Positions 1 to 9,372 are shown, counted from the first letter of the stretch. The stretch: 64,000 bases of DNA from Bermanella sp040371755 (GCF_040371755.1 NZ_BAABWE010000001.1:248001-312000), one strand, 5' to 3'. Translations and numbers: made by a program. The notes: a model not told the origin generated them from the sequence alone.

Positions 1-275
1 AAGTCGCCCCGTTCTTTCAATCCTCACATACAATCACACAAAATGAGACCAGCCGCTGGGCATACACTTCACAGGAAGGCCGATTAACACTCATGATTAA
101 TGGCAAAGAAGTATGCGCAACAACCGACACTATGCTAGCTCAACTAGCCCAACACCTTGCTAATCATCGCCATATAAAAATTGCCGATATTCTACATCAG
201 CTTGAAAGCTCACAATGCCAAGAGTTACTGCTAGACTTAATAAATGAAAATCATATTTATTTTGATGACGAATGA
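1..275 (+). CDS. C-terminal end of a cupin-type ribosomal oxygenase (RoxA/YcfD-like), partial
   Basis: An open frame enters from the left edge and stops at a TGA that overlaps the next gene's ATG. About 90 residues are visible. They contain an INGKEV strand, then an alpha-helical stretch rich in Leu, Ala and Gln, and end in FDDE. This resembles the winged-helix C-terminus of the YcfD/RoxA family, Fe(II)/2-oxoglutarate oxygenases that hydroxylate ribosomal protein L16. The catalytic cupin would lie outside the window. The assignment rests on this weak C-terminal resemblance and on the neighbour: in Pseudomonas a cupin gene of this kind precedes a GNAT gene like the next one. The internal ATG at position 93 is probably not a start, because the frame is open to the window edge. 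Confidence 0.5.
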   Translation, partial: VAPFFQSSHTITQNETSRWAYTSQEGRLTLMINGKEVCATTDTMLAQLAQHLANHRHIKIADILHQLESSQCQELLLDLINENHIYFDDE

Positions 276-1171
276 GCCAAATCAAAATTAAACAAACTTG
301 CTGGAGTGATGACAAAGACATTCTGCAAGAGATACGCAACCAAGTCTTTATTCAAGAGCAGCGTGTTCCGGCTGAACTTGAATGGGATGATTTAGATAAT
401 ACAGCCAAGCACTGGCTTGGCTTTATTGATGACACCCCTGTTGCTTGCGCCAGACTGCTAAGCAACGGAAAGATAGGTCGAATGGCAGTATTAAAGCCTT
501 TTCGAAAAATGGGGTTAGGTAGCTTACTATTAGAAAGTATTATTGCCCAACAGGACAAGCCCTTTGAGTTGCACTTGAGCGCACAGTGTCACGCCTTTAG
601 TTTTTACCTAAGCAACGGGTTTTCTGCATGCTCTGCACCATACGATGACGCCAGCATCCCACATATTGACATGCAATTTAGTGATACTCTCAACCACAAG
701 TACCAACTAGGGAATGATTCCTCCCTCTATCATGGAAGTACACTATTAGAAGCAAAAGGCTATCTGGATTTAATCTTAACCCAAACCACTAGAAGCATTA
801 TTGTGATGTGTAACGACTTGTGTCATGCAATTCTTGCTAGTCAATCCATGTCTGATTGCATAAAAAAGCAGTGTAAACTCAACAAGCATTTTAGAGTATA
901 TCTTCTAGTTAAAAATTTCTCCCAACTAGAGCGCAGCCATAACCTATTAAACTTATTAGTAAGACTGCCTACATATTTTCACATTCGACAATCAAAAGAG
1001 AATCTGCCCAATCAAATATTATTTGATTCAACTGCTTGGCTAGATTATGAAAATAACACCTACCGAGTAAACTTTTCCGACAGATCAAAAATAAAGCTAA
1101 CCATGGAGCGCTTCAATACATGCTGGCACAGCGCAAAACTAATAAACGATATCAGGCCGCTATCTATTTAA
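272..1171 (+). CDS. GNAT acetyltransferase with an extra C-terminal domain
   Basis: Residues 1-140 form a GNAT fold of the ElaA/YjcF type: an N-terminal IRNQVFIQEQRVP segment, then the acetyl-CoA pyrophosphate loop RKMGLG after IGRMAVLKPF, and a C-terminal YLSNGFSA strand. Residues 150-299 are a second domain with no catalytic motif that I recognise. It resembles the uncharacterised domain fused to GNAT in Pseudomonas homologues of this locus. Substrate is unknown. The ATG overlaps the upstream stop (ATGA), which suggests translational coupling with the cupin gene. The 3' end overlaps the lipoprotein gene by about 50 bp in another frame, so all three are probably one transcript. Confidence 0.75.
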   Translation: MSQIKIKQTCWSDDKDILQEIRNQVFIQEQRVPAELEWDDLDNTAKHWLGFIDDTPVACARLLSNGKIGRMAVLKPFRKMGLGSLLLESIIAQQDKPFELHLSAQCHAFSFYLSNGFSACSAPYDDASIPHIDMQFSDTLNHKYQLGNDSSLYHGSTLLEAKGYLDLILTQTTRSIIVMCNDLCHAILASQSMSDCIKKQCKLNKHFRVYLLVKNFSQLERSHNLLNLLVRLPTYFHIRQSKENLPNQILFDSTAWLDYENNTYRVNFSDRSKIKLTMERFNTCWHSAKLINDIRPLSI

Positions 1172-1758
1172 CACTACTGTGTTTGATTTCGTGCTCAAAC
1201 GAGAGTATTACCATCGTAGAGCTACGTAACCTACAAGCCGAAAACAGTGTTAAGTTAATCGAGCGTTATACTCAAGATGACATTTCATATGACATCATAG
1301 ATAATCGTATTGTTTTTTATACCCACAAAGAAAATATCCAACCACTTATATCACTACTTGAGACACTAGATAAAAGCCCTAATCACTATATATTGCGCTT
1401 TTCATGGGGAGACCGTAAACATTACAGCACCACAGCCCTCCCTGCTCCTATTCCCATTAACTTAAACACAGAAAATCCTGTTTCGTTATTCAATAAATAT
1501 TGGGCATTAAAACTAGTCAGCTTAAATCAAAGTCAGTTTTCTTTAAGCGTATTCACTAAAAACATCAAAAACGCCTCTCGCGCGGAAATTGAATCAATAA
1601 AAATACAAAATGGCACTAAGCTCAAATTTAGAAATCAAAACAACATTGAAGCCAATCCCACCGCCCATAAATTTATTATCAACAAGCATGAGAAAACAAT
1701 GGTAACAATTGAGGGTTGGCCGGAAGGCATATTCTTAGAAATTTTAGATGCTTTATGA
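1120..1758 (+). CDS. putative lipoprotein of unknown function
   Basis: The protein has 212 residues. The N-terminus is basic (QRKTNKR), followed by a hydrophobic stretch and a lipobox L-I-S-C with Cys at residue 25, so a signal-peptidase II lipoprotein is likely. The mature part is Asn/Lys rich with alternating strand-like segments. I recognise no family. It starts inside the last 52 bp of the GNAT gene, an unusually deep overlap. A later start would remove the signal peptide, so this start is preferred. It is followed by the terminator of the opposing tRNA operon. Confidence 0.6.
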   Translation: MLAQRKTNKRYQAAIYLTLLCLISCSNESITIVELRNLQAENSVKLIERYTQDDISYDIIDNRIVFYTHKENIQPLISLLETLDKSPNHYILRFSWGDRKHYSTTALPAPIPINLNTENPVSLFNKYWALKLVSLNQSQFSLSVFTKNIKNASRAEIESIKIQNGTKLKFRNQNNIEANPTAHKFIINKHEKTMVTIEGWPEGIFLEILDAL

Positions 1759-1763
1759 GCAGG

Positions 1764-1792
1764 CATAAAAAAACCAGCCTAAGCTGGTTTCT
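1764..1792 (-). terminator. Rho-independent terminator of the tRNA Gly-Cys-Leu operon
   Basis: An 8-bp stem (AAACCAGC/GCTGGTTT, loop CTAA) at 1771-1790 is followed, in the minus direction, by a run of T residues. It lies 33 bases past tRNA-Leu. The plus-strand side has only a poor T tail, so it mainly stops the tRNA transcript, though it may also protect the convergent lipoprotein mRNA. Confidence 0.85.
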
Positions 1793-1824
1793 TATAAAAA
1801 TAAGATGATATCTTATTTTTGAAT

Positions 1825-1910
1825 TGGTGCCCGGAGCCAGACTCGAACTGGCACGCTCTATGAGCGAGGGATTTTAAATCCCTTGTGTCTACCGATTTCA
1901 CCACCCGGGC
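1825..1910 (-). tRNA. tRNA-Leu (anticodon UAA)
   Basis: An 86-nt class II tRNA with encoded CCA. The acceptor stem is GCCCGGG with CCGGGC plus discriminator A. The anticodon stem AGGGA/TCCCT encloses loop TTTAAAA, which gives UAA. A long variable arm and GTTCGAGTC T loop are present. It is the last tRNA of a Gly-Cys-Leu trio downstream of pgsA, matching glyW-cysT-leuZ of E. coli. Confidence 0.97.
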
Positions 1911-1926
1911 AAGACACTGTAAAACA

Positions 1927-2000
1927 TGGAGGCGCGAGCCGGATTCGAACCGGCGTACACGGAGTTGCAGTCCGCTGCATAGCCTCTCTACCATCGCGCC
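1927..2000 (-). tRNA. tRNA-Cys (anticodon GCA)
   Basis: A 74-nt tRNA with encoded CCA. The acceptor GGCGCGA pairs with TCGCGCC, the discriminator is T, and the loop CTGCAAC gives anticodon GCA. It lies 16 bp from tRNA-Leu and 93 bp from tRNA-Gly on the same strand. Confidence 0.97.
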
Positions 2001-2093
2001 AACAATTTTAATTTGAATACTAAGAGTTGCAACTCTTCAAACTAAAATTAAACCAACCTTTTGGGATGGCAACATTCTATTACTAGAATGATT

Positions 2094-2169
<76 letters not shown>

Positions 2170-2205
2170 AATTCGCTGTCTGGTTATCCCTGACAACGGA
2201 GGCAC

Positions 2206-2233
2206 ATTCTAATGACTACAGCCTAAGTGTCAA
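2206..2233 (-). promoter_or_regulatory. sigma-70 promoter of the tRNA Gly-Cys-Leu operon
   Basis: Read on the minus strand: TTGACA (-35), 16 bp, TAGAAT (-10), followed by a GC-rich discriminator (GTGCCTCC), as is usual for stringently controlled stable-RNA promoters. The expected start lies about 30 nt before tRNA-Gly. The other two tRNA promoters in this window have the same design. Confidence 0.8.
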
Positions 2234-2334
2234 CTTTTTTTTCCTTATTTCTGAAACACTTAGCGCATTTTTCATGTTTTGACTATAAAATCAACAAACC
2301 ACATTCAAGCTTTCAAAATTCATTATCAAATCAA

Positions 2335-2913
2335 TCAACTAGATTGCTTTAGGGTCGGCCAAGCGGCCAACAAATAAGACAACATAGACCAAAATGTTAA
2401 GACTGCAGCCGCCACCAAGAAACCAACTGCCGCAATATACCAGCCATCCGACGCAATCAATGCTCCACTGCCTGATGGCTCTATACCCAACATTCCACAA
2501 ATGGCAAACATCTGTAATAGCGTTTTAGCCTTACCTACAAAATTAACCGCCACCGTGTCGCTTTTACCCATAGAAGCCATCCACTCACGTAAAGCCGAAA
2601 TGATTACCTCTCGAGCCACAATAACAAGTGCTGGTAATGTCACCCATAAAGTCTGGTCACGCTCAACAATAATCATTAAAGAGACAACAACGATTAACTT
2701 ATCAGCAACGGGGTCCAAGAAAGCACCAAAAGGCGTCATAAGATTCATTTTTCGAGCAAGATAGCCGTCCCAGTAATCTGTGATTGATGCAACCCAAAAT
2801 ACAACTGCTGCTGCAAAGCTTGCCCAGTACACAGGCAAATAAAACATAATCACCATCAGCGGGATCAAAACAACACGAATTGATGTGAGAATATTTGGTA
2901 AATTTAAAGGCAT
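2335..2913 (-). CDS. pgsA: CDP-diacylglycerol-glycerol-3-phosphate 3-phosphatidyltransferase
   Basis: An inner-membrane enzyme that makes phosphatidylglycerophosphate from CDP-diacylglycerol and glycerol-3-phosphate, the committed step to phosphatidylglycerol and cardiolipin. The CDP-alcohol phosphotransferase signature D-x2-DG-x2-AR-x8-G-x3-D-x3-D is complete (D46, D49, G50, A53, R54, G63, D67, D71). Several hydrophobic helices flank it. The 192-residue length is normal for the family. It lies 24 bp after uvrC in a gacA-uvrC-pgsA operon, the order found in E. coli and Pseudomonas. Confidence 0.96.
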   Translation of the reverse strand: MPLNLPNILTSIRVVLIPLMVIMFYLPVYWASFAAAVVFWVASITDYWDGYLARKMNLMTPFGAFLDPVADKLIVVVSLMIIVERDQTLWVTLPALVIVAREVIISALREWMASMGKSDTVAVNFVGKAKTLLQMFAICGMLGIEPSGSGALIASDGWYIAAVGFLVAAAVLTFWSMLSYLLAAWPTLKQSS

Positions 2914-2937
2914 TGTCTTTCCAACTGCAAATTGTAG

Positions 2938-4740
2938 CTATGAGCCATGTAAGGCATCGTATATTTGTTGAGCTAATTGACGACTAATTCCAGGAACCTT
3001 GCTAATCTCGTCAACATTGGCGGCTTTAACCTGCCCAGCATCTCCAAAGAATCTTATCAGCTCTTTGCGTCTTTTTGGACCTATTCCAGCAATTCCTTCC
3101 AAAATTGACCTTCCACGCGCTTTTGCGCGTCTTGCTCGATGCCCTACTATTGCAAACCTATGAGACTCATCCCTAATTTGCTGTATCAGGTGTAAAGCTG
3201 GTGAGTTCAAGTTTAAAGTAAATTCTTTTCCTTGGAATATCAAAATTTCCATCCCCGCTTTACGTGTCACCCCTTTGGAAACACCTAACACAGGGATGTC
3301 ATTGATAGATAAATCACTCAATACGTTAAGCGCAATATTTAATTGCCCCTTGCCACCATCAACTAACAAAATATCCGGTTTTTTATCATGACTTAGTTTT
3401 TTAAAGCGACGAGTCAAAGCCTGCTTCATAGCCCCGTAATCGTCACCCGGCTCTATGCCTTCAATATTGAATTTGCGGTAATCATTTTTTAACGCCCCTT
3501 CTTGATTGAAAACAACGCACGACGCTACCGTCGCTTCACCATGACTATGACTAATATCAAAACATTCCATTCGCACAGGCATCTCAGCAAGAGAAAGCAC
3601 TTCTTTTAGGTCTTGGTATTGAGTCAATATATGTAATTTATCCTGCTGCTTCACCCTAACGGCTTCTTGAGCATTCGCTATGGCCAACTGCAACCAACGG
3701 CTTCTTTCAGCACGTACGTTAACTGACAGCTTAATTTTTTTATCTTTTTTCTCACTTAAAGCCGTACGAATTAATGACTGATCTGCCATCTCATGAGACA
3801 CAATTACTTCATCCGGTATTTCTTTATTCAAAATAAAATAAAATTGGGAAATAAAAGCAGCAAGAGCTTGCTCATGAGACTCGTCCATTTGAAACTTCGG
3901 GTAATAAGAGCGACTTCCAAGCATCCTTCCATGACGAACCGAGGCAACATGAACCGCAGACACGCCTTTTTGCATATCAATCGCTATAATGTCAGCATCA
4001 CCCTGTTGCGCATCTATGGATTGAGATTCCTGAACTTTACGTAGATATTGAATCTGATCACGAATCCTTGCCGCCTCTTCAAATTTTAAGTTATTTGAGA
4101 GTAGTTCCATCTCATGATTTAAATTCACCAATAAATCGTTATTCTTTCCTTGTAGAAACATTTGCGCATGTAAAATATCAGCCAGATATTCCTCTTTGGA
4201 AATCAAGCCTACACAAGGTGCTGTGCATCGACCTATTTGATGCTGCAAGCAAGGTCGAGAACGATTATTAAAATAACTATCTTCACAATTTCTTAAACGG
4301 AAAACCTTTTGTAAAAAATTAAGGCTCTCTTTAACAGCTAGGGAGCTAGGAAAAGGACCAAAATACTCCCCCTGTTTAAATTTCTTACCTCTTACATGAG
4401 TAATCAAAGGGTATTCATGTGAGGACCGATATATATAAGGATAGGACTTATCATCCTTAAGCAAAATATTGTAAGGGGGCTTGTTCTGCTTAATTAAGTT
4501 TTGCTCCAGCAACAACGCTTCCGTCTCACTACCGGTAATACTAATTTCAATCCCATGAATTTTTGAAACAAGTGCAACCGTTTTATTAGTTAAACCACTG
4601 GAACTAAAATAACTTGAAACTCTATTTTTTAAATTTTTAGCTTTGCCCACATATAGAAGCCCTTCGTCTTTATCGTACATGCGATAAACACCGGGCTTTT
4701 GAGTAAGGCTCTTAAGAAAGGTTTTTGAATCAAAACTCAT
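2938..4740 (-). CDS. uvrC: UvrABC system protein C (excinuclease subunit)
   Basis: Makes the 3' and 5' incisions in nucleotide excision repair after UvrA/UvrB load at a lesion. Visible domains in order: GIY-YIG nuclease (residues about 14-90, PGVYRMY then LYVGKAKNLKNR), a Cys cluster (CEDS...CLQHQIGRCTAPC), a UvrB-interacting UVR helix pair near 205-240, the RNase H-like second nuclease, and tandem helix-hairpin-helix motifs at 550-595 (GIAGIGPKRR and KVPGISRQLA). The length of 600 is typical. It follows gacA by 14 bp in the same operon. I see no LexA box in front of it. Confidence 0.98.
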   Translation of the reverse strand: MSFDSKTFLKSLTQKPGVYRMYDKDEGLLYVGKAKNLKNRVSSYFSSSGLTNKTVALVSKIHGIEISITGSETEALLLEQNLIKQNKPPYNILLKDDKSYPYIYRSSHEYPLITHVRGKKFKQGEYFGPFPSSLAVKESLNFLQKVFRLRNCEDSYFNNRSRPCLQHQIGRCTAPCVGLISKEEYLADILHAQMFLQGKNNDLLVNLNHEMELLSNNLKFEEAARIRDQIQYLRKVQESQSIDAQQGDADIIAIDMQKGVSAVHVASVRHGRMLGSRSYYPKFQMDESHEQALAAFISQFYFILNKEIPDEVIVSHEMADQSLIRTALSEKKDKKIKLSVNVRAERSRWLQLAIANAQEAVRVKQQDKLHILTQYQDLKEVLSLAEMPVRMECFDISHSHGEATVASCVVFNQEGALKNDYRKFNIEGIEPGDDYGAMKQALTRRFKKLSHDKKPDILLVDGGKGQLNIALNVLSDLSINDIPVLGVSKGVTRKAGMEILIFQGKEFTLNLNSPALHLIQQIRDESHRFAIVGHRARRAKARGRSILEGIAGIGPKRRKELIRFFGDAGQVKAANVDEISKVPGISRQLAQQIYDALHGS

Positions 4741-4754
4741 GATAGGGTTTTGAT

Positions 4755-5405
4755 TTAATTAATGGATTCGGTATCAATAATACCGTGGCGAATCGCTAAG
4801 CGGGTCAATTCGACATCGCTATTTATGTTTAATTTTTCAAAAATTCGATAACGATATGTATTAACTGTTTTAGGACTTAAAAATAATTGATCGGAAATTT
4901 CTTGAACCTTCGAGCAATTAACAATCAATATTGAAATTTGCATTTCTCGATCAGAGAGCACATCAAATGGACAAGCCTCTTCTTGCGTTGCAAAAGGTTT
5001 TAATGCCATTCTTTGTGCAATCTCAGGGCTGATATATCGCTGACCAGACTTAACTTTAAGTACAGCCATAATCATTTCTTCCGTAGTTGACCCTTTGGTC
5101 ATATAGCCAGCTGCACCAGCCTGTAACAAGCGAGAAGCAAATGGGTCTTCTGCACAGGCCGTCACTGCAATAACTTTTACATCGGGATTCAAACGTATCA
5201 GCTTATGTGTAGCTTCAAGTCCACCCATACCAGGCATGCGTATATCCATCAATATAACATCAGGCTCATGGGTTTTAGCAAGATCAATTGCCTCCTCCCC
5301 ACTGCTTGCCTGTGCAATAACTTCTATTTTATCGCTACTGCTAAGCAAACTTACAATTCCCATGCGAACGAGGTCATGATCATCAACAACTAATACTCGA
5401 ATCAA
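4755..5405 (-). CDS. gacA: GacA/UvrY response regulator
   Basis: A NarL-type response regulator with a receiver domain (acidic pair D8/D9, phospho-acceptor D54 in LMDIRMPG, conserved Lys near 105) and a C-terminal LuxR helix-turn-helix (LSDREMQI ... LSPKTVNTYRYRIF). The length of 216 is usual. In relatives it is phosphorylated by GacS/BarA and activates small RNAs that sequester CsrA/RsmA. The position directly before uvrC is conserved for uvrY/gacA, which supports orthology over generic NarL regulators. The partner kinase is not in this window. Confidence 0.93.
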   Translation of the reverse strand: MIRVLVVDDHDLVRMGIVSLLSSSDKIEVIAQASSGEEAIDLAKTHEPDVILMDIRMPGMGGLEATHKLIRLNPDVKVIAVTACAEDPFASRLLQAGAAGYMTKGSTTEEMIMAVLKVKSGQRYISPEIAQRMALKPFATQEEACPFDVLSDREMQISILIVNCSKVQEISDQLFLSPKTVNTYRYRIFEKLNINSDVELTRLAIRHGIIDTESIN

Positions 5406-5471
5406 GATAAACCCCTAGCAGTACATAAAATATCGGACACTATGGCATCAAAGCTCATAGTTCAAGCCAGT

Positions 5472-8201
5472 TTAACTTTTGCTTTTGTGTAAGTCCAATA
5501 GCTTGATTCTTTGCCATTCATGCTCTGGCTTATTCATAGATAAGCGGATTTCGAGCACATTATTATCAACATACCTCATAATGCTAAAACCTAGCTTTTC
5601 AGCCAGCTTTAGCATGGGTTTATTATCTGATAATACCGTGCCTTTCATTTCAAGCGTGCCTTTATTGGTACAATAATCAATCATTTTGGACATGAGCGCC
5701 CGCCCCATACCCAAACCTTGAGCGTTATCGCCAACTAATACCGAAAACTCAGCTTGTAAGGCATCGGCATCTGTCCACGTTCTTACAACACCTAAAATCT
5801 CGCCTTCTTTATTAAGTGCCACAAACGCCATTTCTTGCTGATAGTCAATCTGGGCAAATAATGCCAACTCACGATGCCTAAAGTTTCGTCTAGAGGTAAA
5901 AAAGCGGTAACGTATGGATTCTACACTTAGCTGCTCATGGAACACTTTTAATTCAGGTTCATCCTCACCCCTAATAGGTCTAAGAAGTACCTCTTTATTG
6001 TCACGTACTTTTATTATTTCTTCGTATTCTGCAGGGTATGGCTGAATACATAAATTATGCCTAGGCCCTATGTCTGCCGCCATACCCAATATTTTCGCAC
6101 CCTCAACAGGATGCAAAATCACATTAAGCTCACAACCCTTGATGTTTGGTAAATCTATTGCCATCTGCGAAAGACTAATTAGCATTCCGGCAAGCTGTTC
6201 AACGTCTCGATCAAAATGGCGACTACGCTCTTGGAGTACACGATAGATATGGGTTTTTGACATTAATTGCTTGGCTAATACATCATTCAATGGAGGGAAC
6301 TGAACCTGTCTATCCGCCATAATGTTCGCCGCAGCTCCGCCGCCGCCAAATATAATAACCGGGCCAAATGTCGCATCACGAGTTATACCCATACTATATT
6401 GGGTGGAAATTTCTCCACTTCTCATGGGCTGAATCGAGTACCCGTGAACCTTACTACCAACAAAGCGTTTTCTAATTTGCGAACGCAATTCTTTGGCTGC
6501 TATATCTAGCTCTTCGCTGTTTTTTATTCCCGTGATAACGCCACGCCAGCGATCCCTTGGATTGTCTCCATATGCAAATGGGTGACAATACTCCTCATGT
6601 ATAATTTTCATGGCGGCAGGATACTTAACATCAAGCGTGTAAGGATCAAACCCTTCAGATAAGAAATCGGTCTTTACTTGCTTGAGCCCATAACTCTCCA
6701 AGATGGTATAAATTTCTTCTGCGGTTAAATAATCTCGCTGCTGGAAAAGCGCTTGATCAACCAACTGCTGACACATTATTTTATCAGCCTGAATATCCTC
6801 AATCACAGATGAAGGGGTTTCTCTAAGTAGCTCGTGGTTTCGCTGATGGCGAACCATATGCATAAAAGCTTTTACGGCTCTATCAGGGGTGTCATAGGTT
6901 GGTATACCTGCATCATCAAACATATGTCTACTACGCTCTACCGACGCACCGCCCATCCAACTTGTGACTAAGTTTTTATGATAAAACTTGAAGTGGTGCA
7001 CCACAGCATTAGCCACATCCTGACTATTGGTAACTGACTGAGGAGAAAACAACACTAAAATTGAATCAACCCCTCTATCGGCCTCAATAATTTCCAGAAC
7101 TTTTTTATAAACGGTAGGATCAGCTTCTGGCGTAATATCAATAGGGTTCGATTGAGACCAATACTCAGGCAATATTTCAGACAATTTGGCTATAGATTCT
7201 TTTGAAAGCTGAGCCAGTTGTCCTCCTTCGTGAATCAACCTGTCGACCGCTAAAATAGCCCCACCAATACCATTAGCAACAATGGCAAGGCGCTCACCTT
7301 TTAAAGGACGCATACGAGTAAGAGATTCAACCGACTCAAATAACTCTTCAGTACTATCAACACGCAAAACACCTGCTCTTAATAATATGGCTTCATAAAC
7401 CATATCCCTATGCCTAAGCCCCTTAGGGATTGGCTCGACAGGTGCTTGAGATTGAGGAAATCTAGAGCTTTTAATTGCCAAAACAAGCTTGCTACGCGAT
7501 GCATTTCTAACAGCACGCACAAAAGATAGAGCGTCAGCCACCTGCTCTAAATGCAGCATAATTGCCTTAACTTGCCTTTGCGTTGATAGATAATCAATTG
7601 TGTCAGGCATACTGACATCCGCGCTATCACCAATGGTCAAGAAGTGTGAAAAGCCAATCCCTCTTGCATAGGCCCAATCCAAAAGCGCACTAGCTAAAGT
7701 CCCCGATTGCCCTAAATAAGCAACCTTCCCCGGCAATGCATTTATGTGAGAGTAACTGGCATTTAAGTTCAACTCTGGAATTATTAAGCCCAAGCAATCC
7801 GGCCCCATGATTCTAACGCCATGCTCTCTGGATAATTTTCTAATGGGATGTTTGGATGGCCTAAATTGCTCAGCACGTTTACGCGAAATACCACCAGTGA
7901 GAATCAGTGCAGCACGAATATCATGCTTACCAAGCTGCTTGATGATTTTTTCAATGGCATTTGCTGGCGTACAAATAATAGCCAGACTTATATCTTTAGG
8001 AAGCCGCCCAATCTTAGAAACACAAGGCACACCATGAACAGACTTATGACGCCTAACATTTACCGCATAAACAGAACCCTTAAACCCACCGGCTTTAAGA
8101 TTTTGAATAACAGCACCACCCATGTTTGAACTTCTTTCTGAAGCCCCAATAACGGCAATTTTGGATGGTTCAAAAAACCGCTCTAACCAACGAGTACCCA
8201 T
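5472..8201 (-). CDS. PatZ-like protein lysine acetyltransferase (NDP-forming acyl-CoA synthetase fold plus GNAT)
   Basis: The protein has 909 residues. Order: CoA-binding Rossmann domain (residues 1-130, IAVIGASERSSNMGG), two succinyl-CoA-ligase-like domains (IMGPDCLGLI, YLGQSGTLA), an ATP-grasp domain with a glycine run FGGGGAAANIMADR near residue 620, and a C-terminal GNAT domain (about 745-900, LGMGRALMSKMIDY). This is the architecture of E. coli PatZ/YfiQ and Salmonella Pat, which acetylate lysines such as that of acetyl-CoA synthetase. In that family the synthetase part is regulatory rather than catalytic. It is divergent from an HDAC-fold gene 78 bp away. Confidence 0.85.
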   Translation of the reverse strand: MGTRWLERFFEPSKIAVIGASERSSNMGGAVIQNLKAGGFKGSVYAVNVRRHKSVHGVPCVSKIGRLPKDISLAIICTPANAIEKIIKQLGKHDIRAALILTGGISRKRAEQFRPSKHPIRKLSREHGVRIMGPDCLGLIIPELNLNASYSHINALPGKVAYLGQSGTLASALLDWAYARGIGFSHFLTIGDSADVSMPDTIDYLSTQRQVKAIMLHLEQVADALSFVRAVRNASRSKLVLAIKSSRFPQSQAPVEPIPKGLRHRDMVYEAILLRAGVLRVDSTEELFESVESLTRMRPLKGERLAIVANGIGGAILAVDRLIHEGGQLAQLSKESIAKLSEILPEYWSQSNPIDITPEADPTVYKKVLEIIEADRGVDSILVLFSPQSVTNSQDVANAVVHHFKFYHKNLVTSWMGGASVERSRHMFDDAGIPTYDTPDRAVKAFMHMVRHQRNHELLRETPSSVIEDIQADKIMCQQLVDQALFQQRDYLTAEEIYTILESYGLKQVKTDFLSEGFDPYTLDVKYPAAMKIIHEEYCHPFAYGDNPRDRWRGVITGIKNSEELDIAAKELRSQIRKRFVGSKVHGYSIQPMRSGEISTQYSMGITRDATFGPVIIFGGGGAAANIMADRQVQFPPLNDVLAKQLMSKTHIYRVLQERSRHFDRDVEQLAGMLISLSQMAIDLPNIKGCELNVILHPVEGAKILGMAADIGPRHNLCIQPYPAEYEEIIKVRDNKEVLLRPIRGEDEPELKVFHEQLSVESIRYRFFTSRRNFRHRELALFAQIDYQQEMAFVALNKEGEILGVVRTWTDADALQAEFSVLVGDNAQGLGMGRALMSKMIDYCTNKGTLEMKGTVLSDNKPMLKLAEKLGFSIMRYVDNNVLEIRLSMNKPEHEWQRIKLLDLHKSKS

Positions 8202-8279
8202 AAATCCCTAATAAAAGGTGTTAACTAACAATTAATTGAGTTATATAGACTTATTAAACAAGCCTCAAGTCATAAGTGC

Positions 8280-9206
8280 ATGTCATCCACATTATTTATA
8301 CATCACACACAGTTTGATCAGCATTCTGTTCCGCCAGATCATCCAGAGAGCCCTCTTCGCAGCTTGGCGGTAGAAACCCGACTAAGGCAATCCGGTCTAT
8401 GGCAGGACCTTGCCATACAACATGCAATAAGCACCAACAAAGACATGTTTAAGCTAATTCATAAACCAGGGTACATAGACCAGCTATATCAAATCAGTCC
8501 AAACAAGGGAATGATTTATGCCGACCCAGATACACCCTTAACATTTGACACCCTAAAGGCAACCGAAGAAGCAGCAGGCTCAGGCATGCAGGCTATTGAT
8601 CAAATACTCACAGGCAAGTTTCGTAATGCTTTTTGTGCTATCAGGCCTCCTGGGCATCATGCTGAACCTAATAAAACTCTTGGTTTTTGTTTTGTTAATA
8701 ATATCGCCCTTGCCGCTCAATACGCACTGACAAAACCTGAAATCAATCGTGTTTTAATATTTGATTTTGATGTACATCAGGCAAATGGCACCATAGAAAT
8801 ATTCAAAGACAGAGAAGATGTCATGGTGATCAGCAGCTTTCAGCACCCTTACTTCCCTAACTCCCACTGGAATGTTCAATCCAGCAATATAATTAACATC
8901 CCCCTTGAAGCAGAAACAGCCAGTACCAAGTTCAGACGCATCATTGAACCTAAATTCATTTCAGCAGCTTCTAAATTCAAACCCGACCTTGTATTAATCT
9001 CTGCAGGCTTTGATGCTCACACAGATGACCCTATGGGTGAAATTGATCTAATTAAAGATGATTACTTTTGGCTAACAAAATTAGCGATGAGCATTGCTAA
9101 GGATTACGCCAAAGGGCGTGTTATCTCGATGCTTGAAGGTGGGTACAACTTGGAATCACTTGCTAATAGCGCCCATGAGCACATCAGAGCACTAAGAAAC
9201 CTATAA
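8280..9206 (+). CDS. HDAC-fold deacetylase (class II-like histone deacetylase family)
   Basis: The protein has 308 residues and all hallmark motifs of zinc arginase/deacetylase-fold enzymes: RPPGHHAE (tandem active-site His), GFCFVNN, zinc ligands in DFDVHQANGT and SAGFDAHTDDP, and the catalytic Tyr loop EGGYN near the C-terminus. Family members remove acetyl groups from lysines, polyamines or other amides; sequence alone does not give the substrate. It is divergently paired with a PatZ-type acetyltransferase, which suggests opposed acetylation and deacetylation. It ends at a shared bidirectional terminator before tRNA-Ser. Confidence 0.88.
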   Translation: MSSTLFIHHTQFDQHSVPPDHPESPLRSLAVETRLRQSGLWQDLAIQHAISTNKDMFKLIHKPGYIDQLYQISPNKGMIYADPDTPLTFDTLKATEEAAGSGMQAIDQILTGKFRNAFCAIRPPGHHAEPNKTLGFCFVNNIALAAQYALTKPEINRVLIFDFDVHQANGTIEIFKDREDVMVISSFQHPYFPNSHWNVQSSNIINIPLEAETASTKFRRIIEPKFISAASKFKPDLVLISAGFDAHTDDPMGEIDLIKDDYFWLTKLAMSIAKDYAKGRVISMLEGGYNLESLANSAHEHIRALRNL

Positions 9207-9224
9207 ATTTACGAACTTATAAAC

Positions 9225-9258
9225 GAAAAAAACCAGACCCTTTCGGATCTGGTTTTTA
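9225..9258. terminator. bidirectional terminator between the HDAC-like gene and tRNA-Ser(UGA)
   Basis: Hairpin AAAACCAGA / TCTGGTTTT with a 10-nt loop, flanked by A runs on the left and T runs on the right, so it has a T tail in both directions. It lies 19 bp after the plus-strand CDS and 8 bp beyond the 3' end of the minus-strand tRNA. Confidence 0.85.
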
Positions 9259-9265
9259 AAATAAA

Positions 9266-9356
9266 TGGCGGAGGAGAAGAGATTCGAACTCTTGGACGGG
9301 TATTAGCCGTCGCCGGTTTTCAAGACCGGTGCTTTCGACCACTCAGCCACCCCTCC
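9266..9356 (-). tRNA. tRNA-Ser (anticodon UGA)
   Basis: A 91-nt class II tRNA with encoded CCA and discriminator G. Anticodon stem CCGGT/ACCGG encloses CTTGAAA, giving UGA. The long variable arm typical of serine tRNAs is present. Confidence 0.97.
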
Positions 9357-9372
9357 GCTGTGAGCGAGACGC

